From the NCBI GenBank assembly GCA_009760885.1, contig CM019713.1:30374927-30438926 (forward strand): DNA of 64,000 bases, in the 5' to 3' direction. This stretch comes from Achatina immaculata. Lineage: Eukaryota; Mollusca; Gastropoda; Stylommatophora; Achatinidae. Made by a program: the position numbers and the translations under genes. A model generated the notes under the pieces. The model made no database searches and had not been told where the DNA came from. It saw nothing but the letters and a program-made list of their open reading frames with translations. Numbering within the stretch: the stretch's first letter is position 1; each line of letters starts with the position of its first letter. Shown here in pieces: positions 33,535 through 45,085 of this stretch.

Positions 33535-34911
33535 TCATGAGGGAAAGAGATCAGGCCCACAAAAATAAGGAATTCACTAGCTACCGATTACTTAGAAAAA
33601 AAGTTCAATACTTAATTAGGCAAGAAAAGAAAAATTACTTTAGGAACCTAGTTCAGAATAAATCAGACAGTAAGTCTGTTTTGAAAGCAATTAATATTCT
33701 AGCAAAACAAGAGAAAAGAGTCTGACTTGCAGGGTTGTATTCATGTGCCACTTGTGAAGAGTTCAGCAAGCAATCACTTCAAAGAAGAAGTCAACATCTT
33801 AAGGTCTCCACTACCGACCCCCCCCCCCCCCCCCACTTCTGACTTAAACGAATTCAAGAAATTTATAGGAAGCAAATGTGCACATCTAAAGCAAACCAGT
33901 ATTCTTTTCATGTCAGTTAGTGAAGTTTATAAGTATCTTTCATCTTTAAAGAACAACAAAACAGCAGGATTTGATGAAATTAGCAACAAGATATTACGCC
34001 ACTCTGCCCCAGTAATTACAAATACACTAACATACACTCACAATCAGTTCATTGCACATTGTCACTTTCCTCAGGCTTTTAAAATTGCAAAAATATATCC
34101 CCTTTTTAAATGTGGTTCAGAGAAAAATCCCTAAAGCTATAGGCCATATATAGGCCAATTTCCATTCTATCAACTTTGTCAAAACCCCTAGAAAAACACA
34201 TACAAAAAACAACCTTAAAACACATGCAGGAAAATTATTTGATTGTTAGATGATTAAATGATTAAGGATACACATCTTGATATTTTACCCCCCAAGAAGA
34301 GATTTCTTTTCAACAGAGCCAAGTTAATTCATAAAATTCTATCGCACAATGCTCTACCCTATCTGTGGTCATCGTTCAAATCCAATCCAAAGCACAGTCA
34401 GCGCTTAAACAATTGTATTCTCCCAAAACCAAGGCTTGATATGTTTGAAAAAAGCTTCTCTTACTCAGCTGCCCACCTTTGGAATGCCCTACCAACTCAT
34501 GTAAAACTTATAAGTAATATTCATTATCATACATTCAAACTTTGTCAACATCTGTTTGATATGGATTATATGCCTCCCTAAGCATAGCTAAAGTAGTTTA
34601 AAAGTATGGCTAGATTGTTGTATTTGTTTTTTTATACTGGTTTTCTATAAATTTGCTAGTTTTGAATGAATGTAAGAATGCAAGTTTATTTCATGTTGTT
34701 ACATAAATCAGAGTGTAGAGTGTATGGACAAGAGATAAGTTTACTATTTATTTATATAGTCATTTAATGTGTCTTCATGATTATTATGCTCATTAACAAA
34801 TGCTGAATGACTGTGACTGAGTGAAAGCTGTATGATGAGGGCAGAATGTCAGACGGGCCTGCATGCCCAATTCTTAACCCTTTGAAAATAAAGTATGTTC
34901 GTTCGTTCGTT
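33535..34911 (+). mobile_element. LINE with internal deletion, GTTC tail
   Basis: A non-LTR retrotransposon copy of a family distinct from 1-4. Segments in order: pre-RT ('NKEFTSYRLLRKKVQYLIRQ', 33556 onward); the start of the RT domain ('KNNKTAGFDEISNKIL', 33951-33998, and 'KIAKIYPLFK'); a decayed 'YRPISILSTLSKPLEKHIQK' segment (34140-34215, with an in-frame TAA at 34132); then a jump to the extreme C-terminus ('FNRAKLIHKILSHNALPYLW', 'FSYSAAHLWNALP', 34310-34500). The RT palm with its YADD motif and the thumb are missing. The 3' end reads 'ccctttgaaaataaagtatg' and then GTTC repeats. A 17-base C run (33818-33834) is expanded inside the coding part. Confidence 0.8.
33538..34581 (+). pseudogene. 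Broken LINE ORF2 (RT start plus C-terminus)
   Basis: Three separate open pieces (about 33538-33725, 33727-34134, 34258-34581) belong to one former ORF2. They are separated by stops, at least one frameshift, a small 'aggccatatat' duplication near 34141-34153, and the loss of the catalytic centre. The KTAGFDEI motif (RT block 1) is intact. No polymerase could be made. Confidence 0.8.
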
Positions 34912-34917
34912 CTTTCC

Positions 34918-35013
34918 ATCTCTGTTTTCTCTCTCTCTCTCTCTCTCTCTCTTTTTCTATCTCTGTCTCTCTTTCTTTATTTCTGTCTCTCTCTTTCTCT
35001 CTTTCTTTATTTC

Positions 35014-35065
<52 letters not shown>
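34918..35065. repeat. CT-rich simple repeat
   Basis: CT and TTTC units directly follow the LINE tail. Confidence 0.95.
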
Positions 35066-35069
<4 letters not shown>

Positions 35070-35464
35070 TTTGTATTACTACAAGTCAAACCTAAGATTA
35101 CTATTCACAATTTAAAAGAAAACACAAAGTCCTGTCTCCATTGATGTTGCGTAAGAATATTAAAAATGAAACAAATAAAATATCACTTACATATGTAATC
35201 ATTGTGAAGTTTCTGAGGATTTAGTTTCATTCTCTTTTTTTTTAAAGTTATCTATTTTACTTTTCCTTGGTATATGATTGTGGCCGTTGTTGCTACGTTT
35301 CTTGTTGTTACTATAACTGCTGTTATTTTCATTGTTTTTATTGTTGTTTATAGAGCAGAAAGGATATCACTGATAAGAATCTCCGAATATCATCCACAGG
35401 TCTTGTACCATGTTTTACTGTCAAAGAATATGTGTGAAAGACTGTATAACAACGGGTCTACAAA
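35066..35464. other. Unassigned sequence
   Basis: No gene or element recognised. A 69-codon frame at 35274-35483 starts with a hydrophobic Val/Ile/Thr stretch but lacks support. Confidence 0.4.
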
Positions 35465-35558
35465 ATCATATGTTTATGTATAAAATAATCATATGTTTAT
35501 GTATAAAATAATCATATGTTTATGTATAAAATAATCATATGTTTATGTATAAAATAAA
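35465..35558. repeat. 23-bp tandem repeat, 4 copies
   Basis: 'aatcatatgtttatgtataa' plus 'aat'; copies are nearly identical, so the array is young. Confidence 0.95.
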
Positions 35559-35851
35559 AGTGAGTGTATGGTGGATATGTGCTGAATGTGTGTGTATATG
35601 TATATATGTGTGAATGTATGTGTATATGGGTGTATGTGTGCAGGAAGATTGGGAATGTTAGGGGCGGAGAGATGGGAAGGGAACTGATTTCTTGTCCTCC
35701 CAGTTGCCTTGTGGAAACTTATGTTGTCCAGTAGTTGTCTGAGAAAACATAGCACTGCTGTCTGGCAACCGGCAAGATCACGGAAATCAGTCAGCTGAAT
35801 CAGTTTGTCATTCTCAACAAGTCATCAACTGCTGTCTGAGATATATGAATT
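35559..35851. other. GT/AT-rich stretch, otherwise unassigned
   Basis: Imperfect ATGT/GTGT units at 35580-35645, then unassigned sequence. Confidence 0.6.
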
Positions 35852-36067
35852 TGTGTTAGAAATGTATCACAGATCGAGTTTTTGTGTTAGAAGTGTAACA
35901 CAGAGCTAGCATTTGTGTTAGAAGTGTATTACAGTGCTAGTTTTTATGTTAGAAGTGTATTACAGTGCTAGTTTTTGTGTTAGAAGTGTATTACAGTGCT
36001 AGTTTTTATGTTAGAAGTGTATTACAGTGCTAGTTTTTATGTTAGAAGTGTAACACAGTGCTAGTGA
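35852..36067. repeat. 31-bp tandem repeat, about 7 copies
   Basis: 'gtgttagaagtgtattacag' plus 'tgctagttttt'; a gt/at variant alternates. Confidence 0.93.
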
Positions 36068-36289
36068 TTTTGATTGTTTGACAGAGAGGCGGTGGCGGAA
36101 ATGAGATGATAAGGATAAACTGAGTAAGTTATCTAATTTAAAATCATAACTTGATATGGGCAGGTCTAGATGTCGTTTTATATCTTATTTTATTCTCTGA
36201 GTTGTACCAACATAAATAAAAAAAAATAATAGAACAAAGAGCTACATGCAGTAGAGAGAAATATAATTACCCACTCTTAGCATCGCCGC

Positions 36290-36600
36290 AGACGATGATG
36301 ATGACAATGATGATGATGATGACAATGATGATGATGGTGATTGTAATTACAATGGTGATGATATGACTGTTTTTGATCAGATAAAAAGGCATACTAGAAA
36401 TCAAAAGCTAAATTTATGGAGGCAGGAAAATAACTATGAATTAACGGTTAGGGAAAACAGGCGTACGTAACATTAAGGAAAGCAGACATATACAGCATTA
36501 AGGAAAGCAGACATATACAGCATTAAGGAAAGCAGACATATACAGCATTAAGGAAATCAGACATATACAGCATTAAGGAAATCAGACGATTATAATATTA
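36290..36600. repeat. GAT-type microsatellite and 25-bp array
   Basis: GATGAT/GACAAT units at 36290-36345. Then 'cattaaggaaagcagacata' plus 'tacag' repeats about five times at 36466-36600. Between them is unassigned sequence. Confidence 0.9.
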
Positions 36601-38080
36601 GGAAAAGCGGAGCATATAATATTATCATACCGGAAGCTCTTTCTTTCTTTCTTTCTTTCTTTCTGTGTGTGTGAACATTCTCAGACTAACACTTGATAAT
36701 GTTAATATAAACAGCCGTCGGGCCACAAAACGTGCAGACCACGTGCTCCGCTTCTGTTCTTGGAACTTCTAGCCTTGTTGTGAGAGGTATCATGCTGGTA
36801 TTTTGCGTCTACCAGGCGTGTAAGATCCTGGGTAGGGGTGGGTTTGTGGTTGAGGGTGGGAGAATTTGGTTTGGGGAGGGAGGGGGGGGGGGTCGGGACT
36901 ACCTTTAACATGTTTAGGTTCTGTTTCCGTGTGTGTGTGTGTGTGTGTGTGTTTGTCTTGTGTAGAGTATGAAGATTTATCTCTTTTTTTTTATTTTTCT
37001 TTCCTGCACAAGTCGGTGGTTGTCGTATCTCTTATTGTTATTAGGGCTCTCTTTATCACACCTTCTTTTGTTTATTTCACTTTCATTAATACGTATCTTA
37101 ATCTCTTCATCATAACGTTTCTTTTCCTGTCTTCCTATCGTCATGCCCAAGATTTCCTTCATGAGACTATGTATTTCACACAATTTTTCAGAAAAACAAC
37201 AACAACAAAAACTAAAAACGTACCGTATTTACGAAATTTTAGAACGCGTCGACCTGCTGTGTTTCTGATGAACAAATATAAAAATAAATTTCTTTAACTC
37301 TACACTCCCTACATGGACGCTCCCAAGACCACTCATCGACCCCCTCTCTGTCTCTCTCTCTCTCTCTCACCCTCACACTCCATCTCTCCCTAAATCTGGA
37401 ACCGACTGTGGAGAAAGAGATGCTAAAGGCTGGGGCCGGGTGTAAGTTTTTGTCTGTGCTTCGTACGTCTTTGGAAATGATGGCGATGATGACGTTGAAG
37501 ATGCTGAAGATGATATCCAAATATTTATTATAAGAGAGCAATTCTGGAAGCTCTCGTTGGTGACGTCATTGTTCTCTGCCTCATTCTCTAAAAACTTCCT
37601 TTTCCTTTCCTTCGGAAATTTTTTTGTCCTAGATTAAATATACCCGCCGGGATAGTCGCTCTTTTCAAGTTTAATTAGGTTGTGCTTGGCTCACCTAAGC
37701 CTTTTGTCCGCGTTTCTGTTTTTTCGCCGAACAATGGCGATATGCGTGGTGGAACATCGCTTTTATTCTTGGCTACCTGGCTCAGATTTCGTTCGATAAC
37801 ATCCTTACAAGGTAAGCCGAGTGTCCGTCATCGTGCTGTCCAGTAGCAGACATAATTAATTTCGTATTTGAAAGTCTAAATAGATTTTAGACGTTTGTTT
37901 AGATACTCAGCGATTCCTCTGCTAAATACGTGGTACAGGCAGTGGTTCTTAGACTGTGGTCCGGGGAGTCCAGAGAGCGAGCCTAGGGTTATGTGGAGGT
38001 TAGTGGTGCAAGTCCAGATAACGATGAGTATCTGAGGTACAGTATATCAGATTTAATAGAAAGTGGTAGAGAATATAGAG
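36601..38080. other. Unassigned, with one hAT-like end
   Basis: No gene recognised. It contains a TTTC run (36640-36663), an 11-base G run (36882-36892) and a GT run (36931-36953). 'cagtggttcttagactgtgg' near 37942 looks like the left end of the hAT family seen at 23355 and 47881, but no partner end was found. Confidence 0.45.
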
Positions 38081-39179
38081 CAGTGTTTCCCAAAGTGGGC
38101 GATAACACCCTCCCCCCCCCTCCGTGAACGCTGGAAAGGACCAAGGGGGCGGTGAAAGAAAAAAAGGGTGTGTGAGGGTGGGGGTGGAAGAAAAGAGGGC
38201 ACTAGGAGAGAGAGTTGAGGGAAAACGGAGGAGCAGACGGGGGCAGTAATGCCTTGTTCTTCTTAGACGGGGGCAGTAATGCCTTCTTTCTTAGACAGGG
38301 ACAGTAATGCCTTCCTTCTTAGGCGGGATCAGTAATGCCTTCCTTCTTAGACGGGGGTAGTAATGCCTTCCTTCTTAGACGGGGGCAGTAATGCCTTCTT
38401 TCTTAGACGGGGGTAGTAATGCCTTCCTTCTTAGACGGGGGTAGTAATGCCTTCCTTCTTAGACGGGGGTAGTAATGCCTTCCTTCTTAGGCGGGGTCAG
38501 TAATGCCTTCCTTCTTAGACGGGGGCAGTAATGCCTTCCTTCTTAGACGGGGGCAGTAATGCCTTCTTTCTTAGACGGGGGTAGTAATGCCTTCCTTCTT
38601 AGGCGGGGTCAGTAATGCCTTCCTTCTTAGACGGGGGTAGTAATGCCTTCCTTCTTAGACGGGGGCAGTAATGCCTTCTTTCTTAGACGGGGGTAGTAAT
38701 GCCTTCCTTCTTAGGCGGGATCAGTAATGCCTTCCTTCTTAGACGGGGGTAGTAATGCCTTCCTTCTTAGGCGGGATCAGTAATGCCTTCCTTCTTAGAC
38801 GGGGGTAGTAATGCCTTCCTTCTTAGACAGGGGCAGTAATGCCTTCCTTCTTAGACGGGGGCAGTAATGCCTTCCTTCTTAGACGGGGGCAGTAATGCCT
38901 TCTTTCTTACCACTTTTCAACCTGATAAAAAGAAACGTATGTCCCTACATGAAACTCATCCATCACATTAAAAGCTGTGAAAATAATGCAGTAGGTGAGT
39001 TATAAATGTACTCCTTTATGCTGTTAAATAAACTGGGTTGCTAGCTGAAGATTTTAGTTGTATAATGAATACCCTAGTTTAGCAGGTGTATTACATTAGA
39101 GGAAAGGGGGGAGGGGGGATGCCAAGTATGTGGCAGGGGAGAAAAGGGGAGGCAGCCCGAACAAGCCTGGGAAACGCTG
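38081..39179 (+). mobile_element. hAT-type MITE carrying a minisatellite, 8-bp TSD
   Basis: The left end 'cagtgtttcccaaag' (38081) and right end 'ctgggaaacgctg' (39179) are inverted matches. Flanks 'atatagag' (38073-38080) and 'atatacag' (39180-39187) agree at 7 of 8 positions. No transposase is encoded. About 60% of its length is the 28-bp array at 38233-38911. The end motif also appears at 58064. Confidence 0.85.
38233..38911. repeat. 28-bp tandem repeat, about 24 copies, inside a MITE
   Basis: 'gacgggggcagtaatgcctt' plus 'ccttctta'; spacing 28 (38406, 38434). Variant units (gggc, gggt, ggcggggtc, cttcttt) recur in similar local orders, suggesting duplication of multi-unit blocks. Confidence 0.97.
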
Positions 39180-39187
39180 ATATACAG

Positions 39188-40434
39188 GAATGGGTGAGAG
39201 ATAAGAGAAACGACGACTACGGTAAAACTGGCTCTGGTTAAGGGAAAAAAAAATCAGAAGTGTATGGTTCAGTTTTAGAAAAAGTGAAGAAAATTGCCAT
39301 AAACAGTCGGCAGCGACGAATTATCTTTGGGTTCGAGAGTTCATGGCCTGATAAATGTTAGAACCCGCCCGATTACATCAGGTCTAGTCCGTAATATACA
39401 GGGCGCGCGGGCGGGAGTAGACTAGATATTGAATTGCCTTTTCAAGCAAAGTACAGGGGTCGTGGTCGAGATTAAGCTAGATATTGAACTGCCTTTTCAA
39501 GCAAAGTACAAGGATAATTAGCTCTGCTGTTGGTCCAGCTGTATACATTGACTCTTGACACATCGGTTTTGTGGAAAATTTCGTCTCAAATGAAACTAAG
39601 ACTATATGCCTGCAAGGCGAGGCGCATAGGACTACACTTGCACGCGGCTCTCAGTGCATTAGGGAAAGTAAAATACTGCCTTAAAATCAATCCCAACAAC
39701 GTGGAAGTATGATCAGAGTTCTCAGTGACCAGCTAGTGTGTTGCTATTTTCTTAATGACCACTCTTCAGCTATTTTCTGTTTTAAAAAATATTACTTCGT
39801 GTATATTTTGACACTTTTAAATGTTACTTCTCCATCATTGCCTGTTGGGAAAAAAAAATGGTTGGCATTATGAGAATGGAAATTCACGAAGCAGCATGTA
39901 AAAGATAAAGTAGATAATAGATGATTAAGAAGGAAACACGTTGCGCATTCAGTGGACGATATTTTGATCTAAGATTTCCTCATTCTGAGCCCCAGGTTGG
40001 ATTAATATGACAGGCACTTAACAGTTAATGCAGTTGTTGTTGATGATGCTGTCGTGTACATTAGAAATCTTGACAAATGTAGGACATCCGAGATGAGGGC
40101 ATGCCTTACATTTATCTTCCCCTGGAAAAGGGCGAAAGTCTTTATAGGTCACAACCCGCGTGGAGTCAGGGGGTCATGTGTTCTACATTATTCGGAGCAC
40201 TGACTCCAACAAAAAAAAAAAAAAGGGAGGCTACCCACGAAATTTTCGCTGTAAAATGTGAATATATTTGTAGTTTCATAACCTCTGGGCTTGGTTCTAC
40301 AGTTATGAGACGGAACGATGATGTTCTTCCGAATGCGATGATCCCCAGTGTTTGTTTGTTTGTGTGTGTGTGTGTGTATGTGTTCAGTGATGATAATGGT
40401 GATGGTGTTGACTGGTTGCTATGACCTTTATCAT
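39188..40434. other. Unassigned, with a 2-copy duplication
   Basis: 'ctagatattgaattgcctt' plus 'ttcaagcaaagtacag' is duplicated at about 39422-39515. A short GT run lies near 40361-40377. No gene recognised. Confidence 0.5.
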
Positions 40435-40712
40435 TTCATGGTAATTACTTTTGCTAATTTCATGGTCATAGCTTTTCATCCTGTAATAGTCATAGTTTTT
40501 CCTCGTTTAATAACTAAGGCTTTTCTTTATTTCATAGCTGTAGCTCTTCCGCCTTTAATAGTTACAGCTTTTCTTTATTTCATGGTTATGGATTTTCCTC
40601 ATTTCGTGGTTATGGTGTTTTTTTCTTATTTCATAGTTATAACTTTTCCTCAATTCGTAGTTATAACTTTGCCTAATTCATGGTTATGACTTTTCCTAAT
40701 TTCGTGGTTATG
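40435..40712. repeat. 30-bp degenerate tandem repeat, about 9 copies
   Basis: 'ttcatggttatgacttttcc' plus about 10 bases, with heavy divergence. Because the period is a multiple of three, it keeps a 113-codon Val/Phe/Ile-rich frame open; this is not evidence for a gene. Confidence 0.8.
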
Positions 40713-40714
40713 AC

Positions 40715-41189
40715 TGTATATAGCATAGTCCCTTGTAACCTAGAATTATGATTATAATTATGAACATATTATACTTATAAAGGCTAACATTAAATAAAAA
40801 GAGAAAAGTTAAATAGGAAACTTAGAGAACAATGTAGAAAGCCGATCCCACAATACTAGTGAAAGACTGTTACGTCTGGACACCGACAAGTGTAAACAGA
40901 AGAACCAGACAAATAGAAAGGATAAACATACTGACGTCGAGAAAGAGATAGGCCAAAGAAAGACGGCCATAAGTACAACATGTTGGCAATATCATCTAGC
41001 AATACCATCCCGCAAGTGAAATAACAGGTGACGACAAACGGCCGGCGCACGGAACGCTAAGATTAAGAAGACAGACAGTTAATTGCCCGACAGACCCCAA
41101 GCGCTCGAGAAGAACTTGCCCGAGGTGTGATAACTGGGCAGGGACGCTAGAAGGATTTAAGAAAAGCTAAATGTCTTTTTGGATAATTT

Positions 41190-41237
<48 letters not shown>

Positions 41238-41830
41238 CTGTAATGTTTCATGTATAGTTAGATATTTATACACTAATTATTCTGAATTTGACTATATAGT
41301 CTGAGAAATGGACATGACGATTAAAGAAACCAGACTAGTAATCAGTCAATAAGTACAGGTAGAAAGTGCCAAGGGCAAGGAGTGGACATTCGACACAACT
41401 AAACTGGCAGGGAATCAATCGAAATCAGTGGACCAGTTAGAGGCGGAGCAGAAATACCGATTGGTCAGTTCATCATACAGGACACCAAGATAAAACGAGG
41501 GACCGAGACAGACAAGAGGTATACGCACACAGAGGTACGCACAGACGTTCAGTGATCTACATCGCCTGATTTCCCAGAAAGCTTCATATATGACAAGAAA
41601 CACGTTAACACATAGTTTGTTTGCCAGGCTACTAAGACTGTCTGTTATTAGGTGACACAAGGAAGAAGCCACGCATGGCCTTGGCTGGCTGTAGTTAATC
41701 AATCAAGGAAGTAGAATTATGCCCGTATGTTCGTAAATGTTACCTGTTAGGCAATTTACCTTTCAGAAATGTAAAAGTTCGTTCCCAACAGCTGACTGCC
41801 TCGACAACTTTAATCTCGGTGAACTTTACC
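40715..41830 (+). mobile_element. Diverged relative of the LTR-like repeat
   Basis: Several blocks align in order with the LTR-like repeat: the start 'tagcatagtcccttgtaa', 'ctggacaccgacaagtgtaa' near 40877, and 'attggtcagttcatcat' near 41459, against 'attggttaatccatc' in the copies. A 43-base TA run (41193-41235) is inserted. It lies head-to-tail directly before copy 2. Its ends are not defined. Confidence 0.5.
41193..41235. repeat. TA microsatellite
   Basis: About 21 TA units. Confidence 0.98.
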
Positions 41831-41835
41831 CTTGA

Positions 41836-43393
41836 TGTAGCATGGCCTTGTAAGTAACGGATATTGTTGTTATTGTTATTATTAATGAATATGATTATGA
41901 AAATATACTGTAAACAAAATAGTAACATCGAATAGCGACAGAAAAAAATTGAGAGGAAAGGAAGAGAAAGGTATAAAACTTCCATGACACTAGAACAAGA
42001 CGCGGACAAAAGTAAACAGTGGAAACAGTGAATAGAAAAAGACGAGACTCAGTGACGCTGACATATCAAAGCAAGGACGCCAGAAAGTAGGATGGTCCAG
42101 CGATAACAAAGCAGTGACTGGACTTTGACACGAGTAAACAAAACAGAAAAGACGAATAGAAAAGGCAGACACAATGAAAAGCGAGGACACAATAAACCTC
42201 CGACATGAAATAGCAAGATAATGACTTAGGTAAATAACAATTGTATAGACGGAGTTGACATTTTGACACGCGTTATGACGCGCTTGCACACGGGTTTTAA
42301 ATAAAGGAGTGACCAACTCGGCCAGCTGATCAATTAAATATTTAGAGGCGTGGCCTATTGGACAATTGACTTACGACATATAAGTAACGGGGCAGTTTGA
42401 ATGACGGACAATCAGAACGCTCAAGGGAACCAATGGACACCTGAAGGGTGGAGCCAAAATACTTATTGGTTAATCCATCAAACTGCACTGGAAGATAAAA
42501 AGGAGGAAGAGGAACCAAGTGGGGGGAACGAAGAACGAACCAAGTAGGGGGTGGGGGGCGAAGAACGAACCAAGAAGGGGAACGAGGAAAAAGAAGAGAC
42601 AGAGGAGGGAGCCCGAAGACGGAAGAACAGACAATAAGAAGGAAGAAGAAGGAAGAAGAAGTAGAGGAGAGGAGAGGAGACAGAGGACAGAGCCCCGAAG
42701 ACAGAGGAACAAGGACGGTCAGTGAACTGAGACCGGTCCGGACAAGAGAAGAAGAGAAGGACAGACACACCAGAGAAGACACGAGAGAGAAAGAAGACGT
42801 AGGTAACGACAGTTGGGATAGATGGACAATTAGAGCAACAGATACTCAGGAAAAGCAGTCTTGAAGAAGTAGTTTTAGAACAGACTGAAGCTGTGTTTCA
42901 AGTGATTGCGAAGGAGTGATACTTTGAAACTTGGAGTACAGTGATTTAGTCGTGTAACTGATTCACCACGTGTTGCAGATCTGATATAATGTTGAGTTAG
43001 GAAATGTTCACGTATCAAGTGTAATATATTGTGAATTTGAATGCTGCATGTAGAATATGATAGTTTGATACTGATGTGCTTCAACGACGAAACTAACGAA
43101 GAGTATGTCATATTGCATCTTAGTACAAGTGAGGTTGTGGATTCTAAATCGAATATCTTATTTGTTAAAATAAATGAATTCTGTAGAGAACACTTCATCG
43201 GACTTCCGCTGATTTAGTGAAGTGTAATGTTTGTGAAACCTAATCTAAAACAACAGAAATCTGGATGTGTGTGAAGATAAAGTCAGTATTAATCAAGAAC
43301 ATCTTCTTTAGTCAGAAATGTATGATTGACAACTTGAAAATATTATACCGGTGCTGTCAGTAATATAATAGTGCACACACTGACATGGTTATA
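41836..43393 (+). mobile_element. Solo-LTR-like repeat, copy 2, with 4-bp TSD
   Basis: About 1.56 kb, colinear with 9433-10990 and of essentially equal length. 'ttga' at 41832-41835 and 43394-43397 is a perfect 4-bp duplication, as for many Gypsy-type insertions. A TATA-like 'atataagt' (42378) and an AATAAA near 43167 occupy the same places as in copy 1. Neither flank contains retrotransposon genes. Confidence 0.62.
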
Positions 43394-43397
43394 TTGA

Positions 43398-44475
43398 GAT
43401 TCAAATATTTAGTCTTTCCTGTTTTTTTTTAACTCCTATTCGTTATCTTCGCATTCCGGAGAGCGTCTATCTGAGTGTTTCTAACTTATCCTTCATTTAT
43501 TCATTGGAGACGGCGACTGATGACATTCTTTTCATGTTGATGTACAACACCCCCCCCCCTTCCCCCCAATCTGAATCTGAATGTCATTCGCGTCTGCCAT
43601 CAGTATAGCGGCCTCTACCGAGCTGCTAACAATGTCTGTCTGCTCCATTGTCTGGCCACCTTCTATTATCTGGCTACAGGATATTTATGAACCCGGTCTA
43701 TGCTGCTGAGGCTCAGTGTATATAATGTTGATATCTGTTCGCGAGTATTTCCCCTGACCTGTAGACACATCAGATCGTGGTGGACAGTAGCACGCCTGGA
43801 TTCTTCCCTTCTGTAGCTCTAGGATGTATCCACTTTAACAACTGGGATGAGTTGGCCATCTGCTCTTGGACTCGAACTGCCACCTGTTAAACGCAGTCTA
43901 AAATATCTGCCGTTATCTCATTCATTAACTAAACTTCAACTAAACACACTATATTATTGTTGTTCCATGTTACATGTAATAAGTCAGACTTTCTATGCGG
44001 ATGTATATGACTTGACAATGGGGTCAATGAAAACTGTTTATGTCTGTTTTCGACTCGAGTGTTATGAGAGTCGAATGATCGACTTTCAGCGATGTTAACT
44101 GGCATTCGGTTGTCAAAGCTTTATTGATTTCTCATCCAGTAATAATAAATATATTTTTCTAGGCCTGTCGTTCTATCCTTTTGGACAGTAGCTACACATG
44201 AATGCGTCAGAGATACATCTCCAGTATCTATGCGCGTTACCGTAAAGGCTGGTTTAATGCGCAAAGCTGTGTGCGTCATTGGGACATCCTCTGTCCACCA
44301 CGTGGAATGTGCGAACTCTCCTACAAAATAAACAGTTAACTCGTTTATGTTTCTTCAGAAGGTAGTAAATTCGGGTGGATGAGTACTGCGAAATGAAAGA
44401 CCTCTCAAGTGATAAACGACTATAAAACGACTCTGAATTCAGGTAGCTATAGTGACGTATTTCTGCCATCACCTG
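43398..44475. other. Unassigned sequence
   Basis: No gene or element recognised. A 10-base C run lies at 43550-43559. A plus-strand 83-codon frame at 43847-44098 has no recognisable domain. Confidence 0.45.
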
Positions 44476-45085
44476 GGCACAGAGGCTAAATTTAGTACGG
44501 GCACCGAGGCTAAACTTAGAACGGGCACTGAGGCTAAACTTAGTACGGGCACCAAGGTTAAACTTAGTACAGGCACCGAGGCTAAACTTAGTACAGGCAC
44601 CGAGGCTAAACTTAGTACTGGCACCGAGGTTAAACTTAATACAGGCACCGAGGCTAAACTTAGTACAGGCACCGAGGCTAAACTCAGTACAGGCGGCGAG
44701 GCTAAACTTAGTACATTCCACAGGGCTAAACTTAGTACAGGCACAGAGGATAAACTTAGTACAGGCACCGAGGCTAAACTTAGTACAGGCACCGAGGCTA
44801 AACTTAGTACAGGCACCGAGGCTAAACTTAGTACAGGCATAGAGGCTAAACTTAGTACAGGCACCGAGGTTAAACTTAGTACAGGCACCGAGGCTAAACT
44901 TAGTACAGGCACCGAGGCTAAACTTAGTACATGCCCCGAGGCTAAACTTAGTACAGGCACCGAGGCTAAACTTAATATCTGCACCGAGGCTAATCTTAGT
45001 AAGGCCCCTGGAGCTAAACTTATTACGTGCACCAAGGCTAAACTTAGTACAGGCGGCCACGAGGCTAAACTTAGAACGGGCCAAC
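44476..45085. repeat. 24-bp tandem repeat, about 25 copies
   Basis: 'gaggctaaacttagtacagg' plus 'cacc'; 44762 and 44786 are 24 bases apart. As 24 = 8 codons, frames on both strands stay open (221 and 291 codons, for example repeated 'TEAKLSTG'). Both strands being open at once shows this is a by-product. Confidence 0.97.

Noticed and set aside
31394..33540. Frames of 677 and 368 codons rich in Ser, Leu, Phe and Cys
   Set aside because: They lie wholly on a pyrimidine-only strand that cannot form stop codons (all stops need a purine). Composition, not coding.
37942..38072. Another hAT MITE
   Set aside because: Only the left end is present; no matching right end on either side of the 38081 element.
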